Shown piece by piece: positions 54,227 through 64,000 of a stretch of DNA of 64,000 bases. The position numbers and the translations under genes were made by a program. The stretch lies in contig MU867134.1 in the NCBI GenBank assembly GCA_033725935.1, positions 1,090-65,089 of the forward strand. Reading direction: 5' to 3'. Each line of letters begins with the position of its first letter. Positions within the stretch are counted from its first letter, which is position 1. The notes under the pieces were generated by a model. The model had not been told where the DNA came from. It worked only from the letters and a program-made list of their open reading frames with translations, and did no database searches. Source of the DNA: Cladorrhinum sp. PSN259 (lineage: Eukaryota > Ascomycota > Sordariomycetes > Sordariales > Podosporaceae).

Positions 54227-57200
54227 ATGGACCCTGTCACGGCTATCGGACTAGTCTCGGGTATTTTGTCATTCATCACCTTTGGCGCCAAGCTTATTCA
54301 GGCCGCCGTCAAGGTACATCAGGCCTCTGACGGTACGATTGAGGAGAACCGCACGCGTCAAGAGGTGACTGAACATTTGAGAGCTCTATCGGACGACCTG
54401 ATACCACCGAACAACTCCGAGTTTTCTGACAATGATCACGCCCTATGCCAACTAGCTAAAGAATGCCGCTCGCTGTCCGAGCAGCTGATTGAGCTACTTG
54501 AAAAGTGCAAGCCCAAAGATGGGTCAATGAGACAGAGCTTGTTGGCAGCACTGAAGAGCAAGACGCTGGAGAAGGACATCACAGATTTGGAGAAGCGACT
54601 AGGAAACTGCCGGGATCAGCTCGCATTTCACTTGCAGATTGTCACAAGGTACGAGATTACATACATCCCGTCTTTTATCTAGACATTACGCTGAGATGAT
54701 ATCACTAGCCGTCATACTGGTGTTGCCCTTGAAGAATTGACAGACTTGGTCCGATCGGACGCTGCAAAGTTTGATAACCTCCAGCGTTCCATTCGCCGTC
54801 TCGAGCGCCTTCAGGCTGAAGAAGTCAAGGCATGTCGCCTAAGCAAAGAGGCCCTGTCGCAGTTTAAGAACCTTTTGGCAATCCCGGACGATATATCAAA
54901 TGTAATCGCGCAGCAGCGTGTTCTTGAGTGCTTGGCCTTCGAGGGCATGCGTAGACGGTTCGACTCAGTCGTCGACGCCCATGCCGAGACATTTCAGTGG
55001 CTGGTATATGGGGAAACTTCCGCAGAACAAGCAGAGAGACAAGACGCTTATGCCGAGACATTTCGGTGGCTATTATATGACGGAACATTCGCAGAAGCAG
55101 GGAGACAAAAAGCTCATGCGTTGTTCAAAAATTGGCTGAACTCGGAGGCTGGCATCTTTCACATCTCTGGAAAACTGGGTTCGGGCAAGTCAACGTTGAT
55201 GAAATATTTGGGCGAACACGCTAAGAAGGATCTTGAAATTTGGGCTGGTGAGCAAGATGGCCCGTTTTTACGAAACAAGTTGGGCTAACCTTGGCTGAAC
55301 AGGCACCCGGAAGCTTGTATTCGCCCAGTTTTTCTTTTGGCGGCCTGGGACAGAGCTGCAAAAGTCACTAGCGGGTCTTTATCGCTCGCTGCTTCACGAT
55401 GTCCTGGAGAAATGTCCAGAACTCATACCCAAGATACTACCCTTTCACTGGAAAGAGGCGAACGCGATGCCCTGGCAAGTCCAGTCTGACAGGTTGAAGA
55501 TAAATGAAAGCGAACTAGCACCGGCTTTGGGGCGTATTTTCAGTGGCGAAATCAAGGAGATATACGAATACCGTTTCTGCTTCTTCATCGACGGCCTTGA
55601 TGAGTATGATGTGACGCCTCAGGCTAATCATCACGCCTTAGCAAATCTACTTATCGCCTGGGCAAAAGCTGGCTCCTCATCCGGTGGCATCAAGCTTTGT
55701 GTGTCTAGCCGTCCTGACAATGCTTTCATCGACATCTTCTCACAAGAACGGCGGCTCCACCTCCACGAACTTACCCGCATCGATATGAAGATGTATGTGA
55801 GAGCAAAGCTTCAGGGTATCTCCAACTTGGCGATCACTTGGTTGACGAGATTGCGTGGAAGGCGGATGGCGTCTTCCAGTGGGTTGCGGTTGTTGTCATG
55901 AATATGGGAGATGAAATCCAGAACAGGATGCCCGGGTTTAAGAGGGGCTCTCTTCGCGTGCATGACCTCCAAAAACGGCTGAAAACACTGCCCAAAGAGA
56001 TCAATCAGCTGTACACAAAGATACTGGATTTGCTGCCAGAAAACGAGACAGCCCGCGCGTACCGCACCCTGGCGATGGTTTCCATGACAGCTCAACTCAA
56101 TCTTCCACGCTTTTCTGCTGCAGCATATTCGTTCTTTGAACAATATGAATCAGACAGTGGTTTCATTTTGAGCCTGTGCGAATGCTTTTCGGAAGAAATA
56201 GATGACGAAATCTGCAACAAGTTGATCGACTCCGGCGAACGGGACCTCCACTGGCGGTGCAATGGCCTGCTCGAAACAAAGCCTGAAGAGGATTTTTTAC
56301 CGACTCCGTTTTGTTTCGTCCAGTTCACTCACCGCTCTGTTCTTGACTTCCTGCACCAAAAGGATGTATGCCGAACAATGGAAGAACATCTCCAAGGGTT
56401 CAACACGTTGGACGCTATTTCACATATGCTTTTGGCTGATATTCGGATATTAGGTTCAGGGTGCAGCGTGGCTATATCTCAAGATGCAAGCATTTATCGG
56501 CTTCTTCAGGAGAGGCACCGTGCTGGCATTGACCCCTTGCCGTACACCTTTCTAGAGACATTTGATAAAAGCTATGTAACAGCGATGAGTAGGTCCGATA
56601 GTCTTTTTAACTTTGTTGATTCAAGCTGGTTGGGGCCCAAACAATATCGACTGAGAGGGCCGCACTACATCTGCTCGGCGGATGCTCTTGACACATCCAC
56701 AGCCGTTTTAGATCGGAATTTTGAGCTAGATTGTACATTGTTTTGGAGCATCTGGGCCGACCCGGGGTTTTCTAGATACATTCTGTGGAAATTCAAAGGG
56801 GAGGGCAACCTCACAGACAATATAGAGAAGGTGGCTCTATTTGCATACACGATATTTGCTCGTCAGAGAGTTAGGACAGCGCAAGATTTTGACGCCGATT
56901 TCGCTGTGCTTGAATACCTGGTCGATAAGGGCCTCCTCGACCAGCCGACTCGACTTCGACCGGAGGGGCGCTTAATTTCTGGCAAAACGCCGGTCTTGAC
57001 CATCTGGCAGCACTTTTTGCGCTTTGAATGGAAGTATCAGTATCCGGGTGAGACCAACGTCGTGTCGGAAGTCTGGGAACAATGTCGGGAAGAACCTCAG
57101 CGACTGAGTGATGAAGAACTCGATGCACGATTTGCCAAGGTAGTGGCTTGGTTTCTGCAGCATGGGGTGGACTCAACGTTCTTAACGGAGACGCAAATTT

Positions 57201-57654
57201 GTGGGCCTTACGGAGAAAATAGCCCCTCAAGAAGAATAAGCGTCCGATACCAGGAAACAAAGGATCTCAGTGAGAATTCCGAGGATTACGAGGACGAGTA
57301 TTATGTTTTGAATGACTCCATGACGGGAAGAAGGGGGCGGTGTGACTGTTCGTCATTGGAAGACTGGATTCAAGATCTTCGAATAAGCACGGAAACGAAG
57401 GAAGACATCCTGAAGCTACTAAGGGAACGATCGACCAGCTCGGAACTTGTTACCCATGCTGCTACACCTGATTACTTGGGTATAGGCCGCCCTCTCTCCA
57501 GCTTGTCCATCTCGTTTGGGAGGACTTCTCAAGCGGGTAAGAAACCAATTCCACGCATCTACCTGTAATCCTCGCTAATTTCGAATCGAACAATTTAGTG
57601 CTCGCATTTCTCATTCTCTTGCTTGCCGTCTCGTTTTACAGGTTTTACTGGTAG
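54227..57654 (+). pseudogene. Fungal NLR-like NACHT NTPase with an internal frameshift
   Basis: NACHT STAND proteins act in fungal self/non-self recognition. Exons are 54227-54648, 54709-55247, 55303-57536 and probably 57599-57654. The N-terminus MDPVTAIGLVSGILSFITFG matches the fungal STAND N-terminal domain. The P-loop is HISGKLGSGKSTLMKYL (near residue 294) and Walker B is FCFFIDGLDEY. QFTHRSVLDFLH is the usual post-NACHT motif. Between YVRAKLQ (about 55815) and GDHLVDEIAWKADGVFQWV (from 55829) the reading frame changes by the equivalent of one missing base, and no intron fits. The gene is therefore broken, or the assembly has an error. No ankyrin or WD repeats follow. The last 18 codons after a 62-bp intron encode VLAFLILLLAVSF, a likely membrane anchor. 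A 66-69-bp tandem duplication lies before the P-loop. Confidence 0.75.
54980..55114 (+). repeat. Tandem duplication in NLR linker before P-loop
   Basis: Two units of 69 and 66 bp encode HAETFQWLVYGETSAE and YAETFRWLLYDGTFAE blocks. A third, partial start (HALFKNWL) follows. Fungal NACHT proteins usually have one such aromatic-rich block. Confidence 0.8.
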
Positions 57655-58544
57655 CTTATTTCGCTCTTTATGCTCAGAGGTCGCGGTCAAAGTATACCGG
57701 GGGAGTCTACATAGGTACCTAGCTAGTAACTAGGGACTTTCATTATTGTGTTTATAACACTAGTATTTGCTCTCATCGAAGCATTTGGAACTGATAATTT
57801 CATGTCTCAAAAAGGTTGTAGCTTTCCACTTTTTCTTCTTCTTTTTTTTTTTTTTTTTTTTTTATACTTGGAATGCCTGATGCATGTATATTCCTTTGGA
57901 ATTATTATTAAGAAATGAAAACCTCCAAAAAAATCCAACATAGGTAGGTAGGTAGATATGTTACGAGCCTTTTTTAGGAAATGATGGATAGGTATGTACA
58001 TACATACATGTAAGTAGTTAGAAATAAGTCGTGATATATATGTATGTGTGGATGTGTACTGGATTTCTATTGATGGAGGAGGATGGATTTAATCAATCAT
58101 ATGTAAAACTGCTGGATGATAGTTCTTGGTAGGTGGTAGGAAAGGGAAATCACTTTGAAGGCAGGATGGGAGATGTGGATGTGCCTGAAAGAGGGAAACG
58201 CATAAAGGGGCGCGTGAGTAAAATTCAGTGACTTGGAAGAGGCGAGGTATAATTAGAGGTGGCTCATACCAAGACACACACTCTCTCGCTTGTGAGCGAT
58301 AACACAAGATCAGAGACAAGAAAAGACAAGAAGAAAAGATAAAACCTGGTTCACGGTGGAGGACGCCTTGGGGGGATACGTAAGGGTGTGATTAAAGTTA
58401 CACAGCGGCAGGGCGCCGAGACAGCCGAGACCATGCGAGACAAGAAGCACACGCAAGCAACCCCCTCCAAATCCTGTTTATATTTTTTTGGGCTTTCTTT
58501 CGTACATTTTCTCGGCTCTGCTTTACCGAAGAGTCAAAGTGATT
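57655..58544. other. Convergent 3' intergenic region, NLR-like / ASA1
   Basis: This contains a long T run (about 57843-57863) and short GTAG and TACA repeats near 57943-57956 and 57995-58008. No gene is seen. Confidence 0.6.
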
Positions 58545-59897
58545 CTAAAACACATCCCACAAACTAACTTTACCATCCTTGCTCCCCGCCGCGAGCCAGT
58601 GGGCGGTCTTTGCCTGGTGGATTCGTTTATCCCTGACTGTCATCTCGACGAGTTTTGGGATCGGTACCATCTCCTGGTTACTAGTGTCATTATATTTCTG
58701 GTTTTGGTTTTCGTTGCTTGATGCTGCTGCTGCTGTCGTGTCCTGCTGTTGCTGCTGTGAAGTAGAGGAAGGGGTGATGATCTCGGAAAAGGCAGCAGCG
58801 TAGCAGCCGACTTGGTGCCACTTGAGTACTGCGACTTCTTTGAGTGTCTTTACAGAGTAGACGCGGATTTTGGAGTCCCAGCCTGCTGTTGTAAAGATCA
58901 AATTGTCGGAGCGTATCCGGAGGGATTGTTGTCCTGCGTGTTTGGTGTTTATCTTTTTGAGGGGTTCTGTCTGAATCATACCAGACGAGGAAGGATTGGA
59001 TGATGACGGCTGTGGGATAGGATGTCTGGCAATGACTGCGTCGGCTCCGGATGTGAGAAAGTAGTCCTTTGCAGGGGACACGTCGAGAGACAAGATTGGT
59101 TGAGTATGGCTTGTATTCTGGTACTTCACTACCCAGGTATTGTTTCTGGCGTCAAGTTGGGCTACAGCGCAGAGACCGTTCTCAAACCCAGCAATGAGCG
59201 TCAGGGTATCCCCTGATTGATGGAAAAGGGAGACGGCCATGACCATACCGTTTTTGCCTTCAGATACCTTGACGGTGTGTACCCTCTGCTGTGAGGGGAG
59301 GTGAAATATGTCGATCTGTAGGTCTTGTGAGCGAGCTGCTGCTGCAAGTTCATGGTACAGGGGTTGAGGATGGGTTGCTCACGGCTTCGGAAGCGAGGGT
59401 GTTGGGCACTGCTACTAGTATCTCTGATAAATCCGTTGATGCGGGGCAGTACGAAAATGAACAAAAGTTCATGGTATTGACCTCGAGCATGTGGAGGATC
59501 CATGGTTGGGGTCGTGGGGAGCCACATGGGTCGAGAGGAAGAGTGGTGCTGAGTTGGGCCTCATCGTCTTTTGCGAGTTTCCAGACTACGAGCTTGTTGT
59601 CTCTACCGTGACTACAATTGACAGAGTCAGCACTCTGTGTAATGTAGAGATAGATACAATAACCTACGTGATGATGCGATCGCTCCCCCATCCCGCGATT
59701 CCGAGGATGGCGTTGGTATGGGCTTGCCATACGGCTTTCGGTCTCATGATTGTCAAATCCCAGGCGACAACGAATCCCTCGGAATCGCCGGTGAAGAGAC
59801 GCTCATTGTTGCGAGCGAAAGTAGTTGCATGAACTTGGGTCTTGTGGCCTCTGAGGATGGATTTCGGTTGAGCAGGCCGTGCATCACTTGAGGCCAT
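58545..59897 (-). CDS. ASA1: ASTRA-associated protein 1 (WD40)
   Basis: Asa1 is a WD40 subunit of the ASTRA/TTT complex that supports PIKK kinases. Minus-strand exons are 59668-59897, 59383-59611 and 58545-59315, giving 409 aa. WD repeats are visible as LRGHKTQVHATTFARNNERL with FTGDSEGFVVAWDL, ITHGRDNKLVVWKL, FTTAGWDSKIRVYSVKTLKE and AHWLAAGSKDGKVSLWDVF at the very end. PQPWILHMLEVNTMNFCSFSY is a block typical of Asa1. A Gln/Ala-rich insertion (STSQQQQQDTTAAAASS) sits between late repeats. The start is MASSDARP. A second in-frame ATG 7 codons upstream is possible. Both introns have clear donors and acceptors. Confidence 0.9.
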
Positions 59898-62276
59898 CTT
59901 TTTATTTTCTGTGTGCACGGCTGACAGCTAATTTATAACTGGCTGGAAATTACCGAAAACAAGCAACAACACGTCGTTCAGAAAGAGACGGCGATCACAC
60001 ACCAAGATGGTGATGGGTTTGGCTCAAAAGCCGAAGTCTGCAGAGGATCCATGGATGATGGATTGTGGTTCGACTCGGCGCCACTGCGGGCACTTCCAGG
60101 TTGAGGGGCACGCTGCAGAATGCCATAGTGTGCCCTGTCCAGTGAGCGATCCGGAGCCATGCACGGGCAGGCAGACAGGATGGACGCCTTCTAGAAGAGA
60201 ATAAGGGATACTTCCAGGTTCTCTTTTAGGAAAGCCCAGCGATCGTTGCTTCCCGTCTGAACTCAAAATTTCACTTTTTTTGGGGCTCAGGTCAATCAAA
60301 TGCTGAAATCCTGGGGGATGTTCTCCGAGAACCCGACCCCACCAATTCTCCTCATTTTTGGCCTTTTCCATCTGTTCCTAGCTTCATCCTCTTCCCCTCA
60401 AAATGATCGACATGCGCGATTGCCGTGAAGAAAAAAAGAAAGAAAGAAAACAAAAATAGAACAATCTGCCGCTTCTATCGATGCTCGCTTGGTCATCTTT
60501 TGACGCCATCACCAATATTGACACCCTCCATCTTCAGACCAAGCCAATCTTGACCGCCGCGAATGGTTAGTCTCCGCGATCAACCCCGCAATCTACTCAC
60601 GTTTGCCTTTGTTTCACCACGCACCGCTTACGCCGTTTCCTGATCTCTGACCAACCGGCGCACCCCCCGGAGACACTCTTGTCTCACCAGACTCCCCAGC
60701 GAAATCCCAGAGTGGGAGACCCGCCAGATTGGTCCCTTTGTGTTTGTTCAGTAGTTCAGTGAACCCTCGCTGTTCGGCACCTCTCCGGACCCCCTTGGCA
60801 TCAATCAAGGGCTTGCTGCAACGTTCGCTTAAACATGCCCGTATCAACTTAGACATCATCAAAGCGTTCAAGAGATCGCCGACTAGGTACGTCGAAACAT
60901 TCGCTCTCGGTTTACTGGTGGGACAGCGACCAGGAGTTTGATCCGTTACTCGATACGGCGCCCATTGTCCACGGCAGTCCCGAGTGCGGGAACAGCACCT
61001 CTACCGACAATCCGGTCACCACCAAGAATTCTTTATCTTTTCCGTCGTCATTATGCCCAGGAAATCTCAAACACATGGCAACTCAAGCCGAAGCACTTCT
61101 CTAACAAAGAACCACTCTTTTGGGGACCGGGAGCCCCAAGCTCCAAACTCCACCCGCTCTGCTCCCCTGCAAGGTCCCAACGTCGAGCCTAGACCCCTGT
61201 CAGCAAGGAACAAAGCAGTTTGTGTGCGATGCCGGCGCGGTGCTTTCTGACAAGCTACCTGCAGCAGCGATCGAGTATGTATGCACGGGATGTCAAGTTG
61301 ACAGATATTGGATGGATATTGTTATTCTCCGGGATACCATCGCCAGAAGGATGACGTTTCGGGTAGCTATTGCCAAATGTGTAAAAAGCAATGGCGTTTG
61401 TTTCCAAAAGACGAGCACTCGCAGCCAGCCCGCAGACGACCCCTGTCTCTCTGTAACCCTCTGTGCCTGTCACACACGGCCGCTTCTCATGTCCCTCTTT
61501 TTTCTTCATCTTGTCTTGATGGCAACGAGCAGATAGGTCGGACATACCGTCGAATCGGCAGTGGTCCCTCAACCGAGACCATCCCGTGCTCCGCGACGCC
61601 ATGCGATCCGCATCCGCACCCTTCGAGCTTGTGTTTGACTTTGTGCAACAGCGCGCATCAACGCCCAGGTTTATCGAGATTTTCCTTGGCCTGCAGCTAT
61701 AGCCAAGAGAAAACTGCAAACCGCCCCGTCCTAATGTTACCCCAGGCCCAGGAAGCCCCTAACCACTTTGGTTCGTCCACCCCCTGGTTACCCTCCAACC
61801 GCCAAAGAAGTCGTACTCTCACAACGACACTTGGATAACACCTACCCCTGACCACTACCGATTTTTGTACTGTCTCATGGTACCTTCTCTCATAACCACC
61901 CACCCCGAAAAAAACATCTTTTGCTTCGTCATCCTGAACTTCTACCACAGTGAAAAGTTACAGACCCAGAAGGAAAGACTTGTATAAGCTACAGCACCGA
62001 GCACAGCACCGAGCACAGTTTGTGGCGCATGGTATTAAAATATTGGCCCAACTAATCTGTTAAATACCAACAACAAGGCTTACGAAGGAAGACGGCATCG
62101 AAAATCTACCACGGGACCACGCATCCATTCTTCCGCGCCGGCGGCTTTCTCTGCTCTTCTTTTTGCCTTCACACTAAATATCACCAATTTCGTCTCGGCT
62201 TCGGGACTCAAAGGAAACCCTGGCGTGCTACGACGGCGGCGTGGGACACTTCGTCTTGGGGTTTGGCCCCCGGACA
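59898..62276. promoter_or_regulatory. Divergent intergenic region, ASA1 / Zn2Cys6 factor
   Basis: This is 2.4 kb between divergent starts. It contains several short open frames (for example 60984-61250 and 61120-61536) with scattered Cys residues but no readable domain. They may be upstream frames in a long transcription-factor leader. No firm feature is seen. Confidence 0.4.
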
Positions 62277-64000
62277 ATGAACCCCCTTCATCATCACGGG
62301 CCTGCTAAACGCAACCCTTATTTCCCACCACAGCACCAAGAACAACCACAATTACTGCCGCATCAACAACACCATGGTTACCACCCACAGGCACCCCCCC
62401 AGTCCGTGCCCTTCGGAGAGTTGGAAGATCCATCGACGCCTCATACCTCTGCTAGCAGCAACCTTAGTCCGGAGACCACCCAGCTCGATGCGTCACCGGC
62501 CCGAGGGAGCCGGAAGGGCTCGGGGGCACCACCTGCCCCGGCATGGAATGTCAAGGCATCCAAGACGGGCACGGCTGCAAAGAAAGCTCGCAGAGTTCGA
62601 ACTGGATGTTTGACTTGTCGGAAGCGGCATCTGAAATGTGACGAAGGGACTCCGGACTGCAGCAACTGTATGAAGGGAAACCGGACTTGTGAGCGCGGGT
62701 TGCGACTCAACTTTCTGGACATCCAGGTCAAGAAACCGCCATACTTGATACCCCACACCAGGGATTGGTCCGTGCAATTCCAAGATGAGTCCCGACTAAT
62801 TGCGTCCGAGTACCGAGGCGGACTGAAGCGATACCCATCACTCAGTGAGATGGGCAGAGGAAGACAATTATCTACTGAGAGTTATCTAGATCCCCCCAGA
62901 CGCTCGCAGAGCGCAGTACCATTAGCCGGGCAACTTCAGGAGCCTCCTCCTTTCTTTTCCAGCAATACTCTGGGAAGCAGCAACAACAACAATCTGAGAA
63001 ATCCCAGCACCCATACACCTGGGCCTCGAGATTATGCCACGAGCGTTGGGCAACCACCTCCCATCCACAACCCAGTCAGCTACGAAAGCGCACAACCAAG
63101 CCTGCCAAGTTTGCTATCCCACAGGAACAGCGAGCAATTTGAGGATACACCAATGGTTACCTCAGCACCGCCCAGTGCTTTCACCTTGGTAGCATCACAA
63201 GAACCTTTCACTATGAAAGAGGAGCCATCCTACCCAATCCACAGATCTAGAAGAAATAGCGACTCAAGCGTCGCTTCCTCCCTCATCCCGGAGGCCACCG
63301 GCCAGTCGTTCCAATCCGGCTTCCCCAACCCTCAGGACAAACTCAACCCACTCCAGGCGTCTCCAGACGGCTTAACAACACCATCAAGTGACAGAACCAA
63401 TACCGAGCGTGACTACCTGAGCACCGAAGACGAAATCCGCTTCATGCAAGTCTTCATCGACGAAGTCACAATCTGGATGGACACCCTCAACAAAGACCAG
63501 CACTTCGCCAACACCCTTCCTTATCTAGCCTTGAAATCTTCCATGCTCCTCAATGCCTGTCTAGCCTGTGGTGTGAAACGTCTTTCCCCCACTGACGAAA
63601 GGGGAGGAGTATACTACGACACAGCAACAACCCAGGTGATTCGAAGCCTCCAGAACCCTGACCGCAATACCTCCGAAACAGCCATAACAGCCGTTGTCTT
63701 GAACGTCTACGAGACAATGATGGACACCCCAACCCAACGGCTCCACCACATCGCTGGTGCCCGTGCTCTTATCCGTGAATGTGGCTGGGACGCAAAATCA
63801 ACCGGTCTCGCAGCAGCATGTTTCTGGCTCAACGTAGGTTTGGAGGTACTAACTTGTCTCTCCCAAAACTGGAAAACAGCCTGGGAGCCAGACGAGTGGG
63901 GTATGGACTTGGAATTCACGACATGGATAGTGGGAAGCCACAGCGGGAGCGTCGTGGGTAGTTACACGAGCGAACGGGAGAACCACGAGGCGGCAAAGGC
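62277..64000 (+). CDS. Zn2Cys6 transcription factor (cut by window end)
   Basis: This is a fungal-specific transcriptional regulator. The ATG at 62277 (GGACAATGAA) opens a frame that runs to the window end without a stop, so the gene is partial here. After a His/Gln/Pro-rich start, the binuclear zinc cluster lies near residues 111-138: Cys-x2-Cys-x6-Cys-x6-Cys-x2-Cys-x6-Cys (CLTCRKRHLKC, then CSNCMKGNRTC). It is preceded by the basic stretch AAKKARRVRTG. FLDIQVKKPPYLIP follows. The C-terminal regulatory region begins at about residue 375 (EDEIRFMQVFIDEVTIWMD), with SSMLLNACLACGVKRLS and HHIAGARALIRECGW typical of this factor class. The last 30 codons or so look less conserved, so an intron near 63930 is possible. 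The target genes are unknown. Confidence 0.88.
   Translation, partial: MNPLHHHGPAKRNPYFPPQHQEQPQLLPHQQHHGYHPQAPPQSVPFGELEDPSTPHTSASSNLSPETTQLDASPARGSRKGSGAPPAPAWNVKASKTGTAAKKARRVRTGCLTCRKRHLKCDEGTPDCSNCMKGNRTCERGLRLNFLDIQVKKPPYLIPHTRDWSVQFQDESRLIASEYRGGLKRYPSLSEMGRGRQLSTESYLDPPRRSQSAVPLAGQLQEPPPFFSSNTLGSSNNNNLRNPSTHTPGPRDYATSVGQPPPIHNPVSYESAQPSLPSLLSHRNSEQFEDTPMVTSAPPSAFTLVASQEPFTMKEEPSYPIHRSRRNSDSSVASSLIPEATGQSFQSGFPNPQDKLNPLQASPDGLTTPSSDRTNTERDYLSTEDEIRFMQVFIDEVTIWMDTLNKDQHFANTLPYLALKSSMLLNACLACGVKRLSPTDERGGVYYDTATTQVIRSLQNPDRNTSETAITAVVLNVYETMMDTPTQRLHHIAGARALIRECGWDAKSTGLAAACFWLNVGLEVLTCLSQNWKTAWEPDEWGMDLEFTTWIVGSHSGSVVGSYTSERENHEAAK

Noticed and set aside
60984..61536. Overlapping frames with several Cys, possibly a zinc finger
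   Set aside because: No consistent Cys spacing is kept in one frame and stops interrupt it; more likely transcription-factor leader.

Overview
This window looks like nuclear DNA from a filamentous ascomycete (Pezizomycotina; Sordariomycetes or Leotiomycetes are my best guesses, unproven). Genes are split by short introns with fungal GTRNGT donors and CTNAC-like branch points. HET-domain and NACHT/NLR-like genes are present. A dispersed single 5S rRNA gene and scattered tRNA genes sit among protein genes, and Zn2Cys6 and Nst1-type proteins occur. No bacterial operon features are seen.

Layout. 1-22 kb: a MITE-like element and GAL1 (galactokinase), then SGT2 (tail-anchored protein chaperone), a RING-CH membrane ubiquitin ligase, ADE6 (FGAM synthase), a HET-domain gene with C-terminal membrane segments, an ATG33-like mitophagy gene, tRNA-Ser, and TMA20. 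22-32 kb: an accessory gene of a family widespread in fungi, a small I78 protease inhibitor, tRNA-Val, a gene-poor stretch of about 6 kb that may hide one small spliced gene, and a secreted/type I membrane protein. 32-44 kb: NST1, a RHO2 GTPase with a 6-nt microexon, a 5S rRNA gene, mitoribosomal protein mL40, and an unknown protein whose stop lies against the mL40 start. 44-64 kb: two adjacent unknown membrane proteins, an intron-containing tRNA-Leu, a PlsB/GNPAT-type acyltransferase with a PTS1-like end, an NLR-like gene with a frameshift, ASA1, and a Zn2Cys6 transcription factor cut by the window end.

The genes do not form one pathway. The backbone is housekeeping (galactose use, purine synthesis, GET pathway, translation, TTT/ASTRA complex, Rho signalling), interrupted by accessory self/non-self genes. 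The most distinctive structure is a family of three same-orientation elements with terminal inverted repeats. They lie 5' of GAL1, the HET gene and the accessory gene, and carry exactly 4, 3 and 1 copies of a 42-bp internal repeat. Other points of note are the Rho2 microexon encoding the switch-I His-Tyr, the overlapping or near-overlapping stop/start of two genes, and the damaged NLR.

All calls come from reading the sequence and from family knowledge; no searches were run. Exon borders were placed by hand from splice signals and reading frame.
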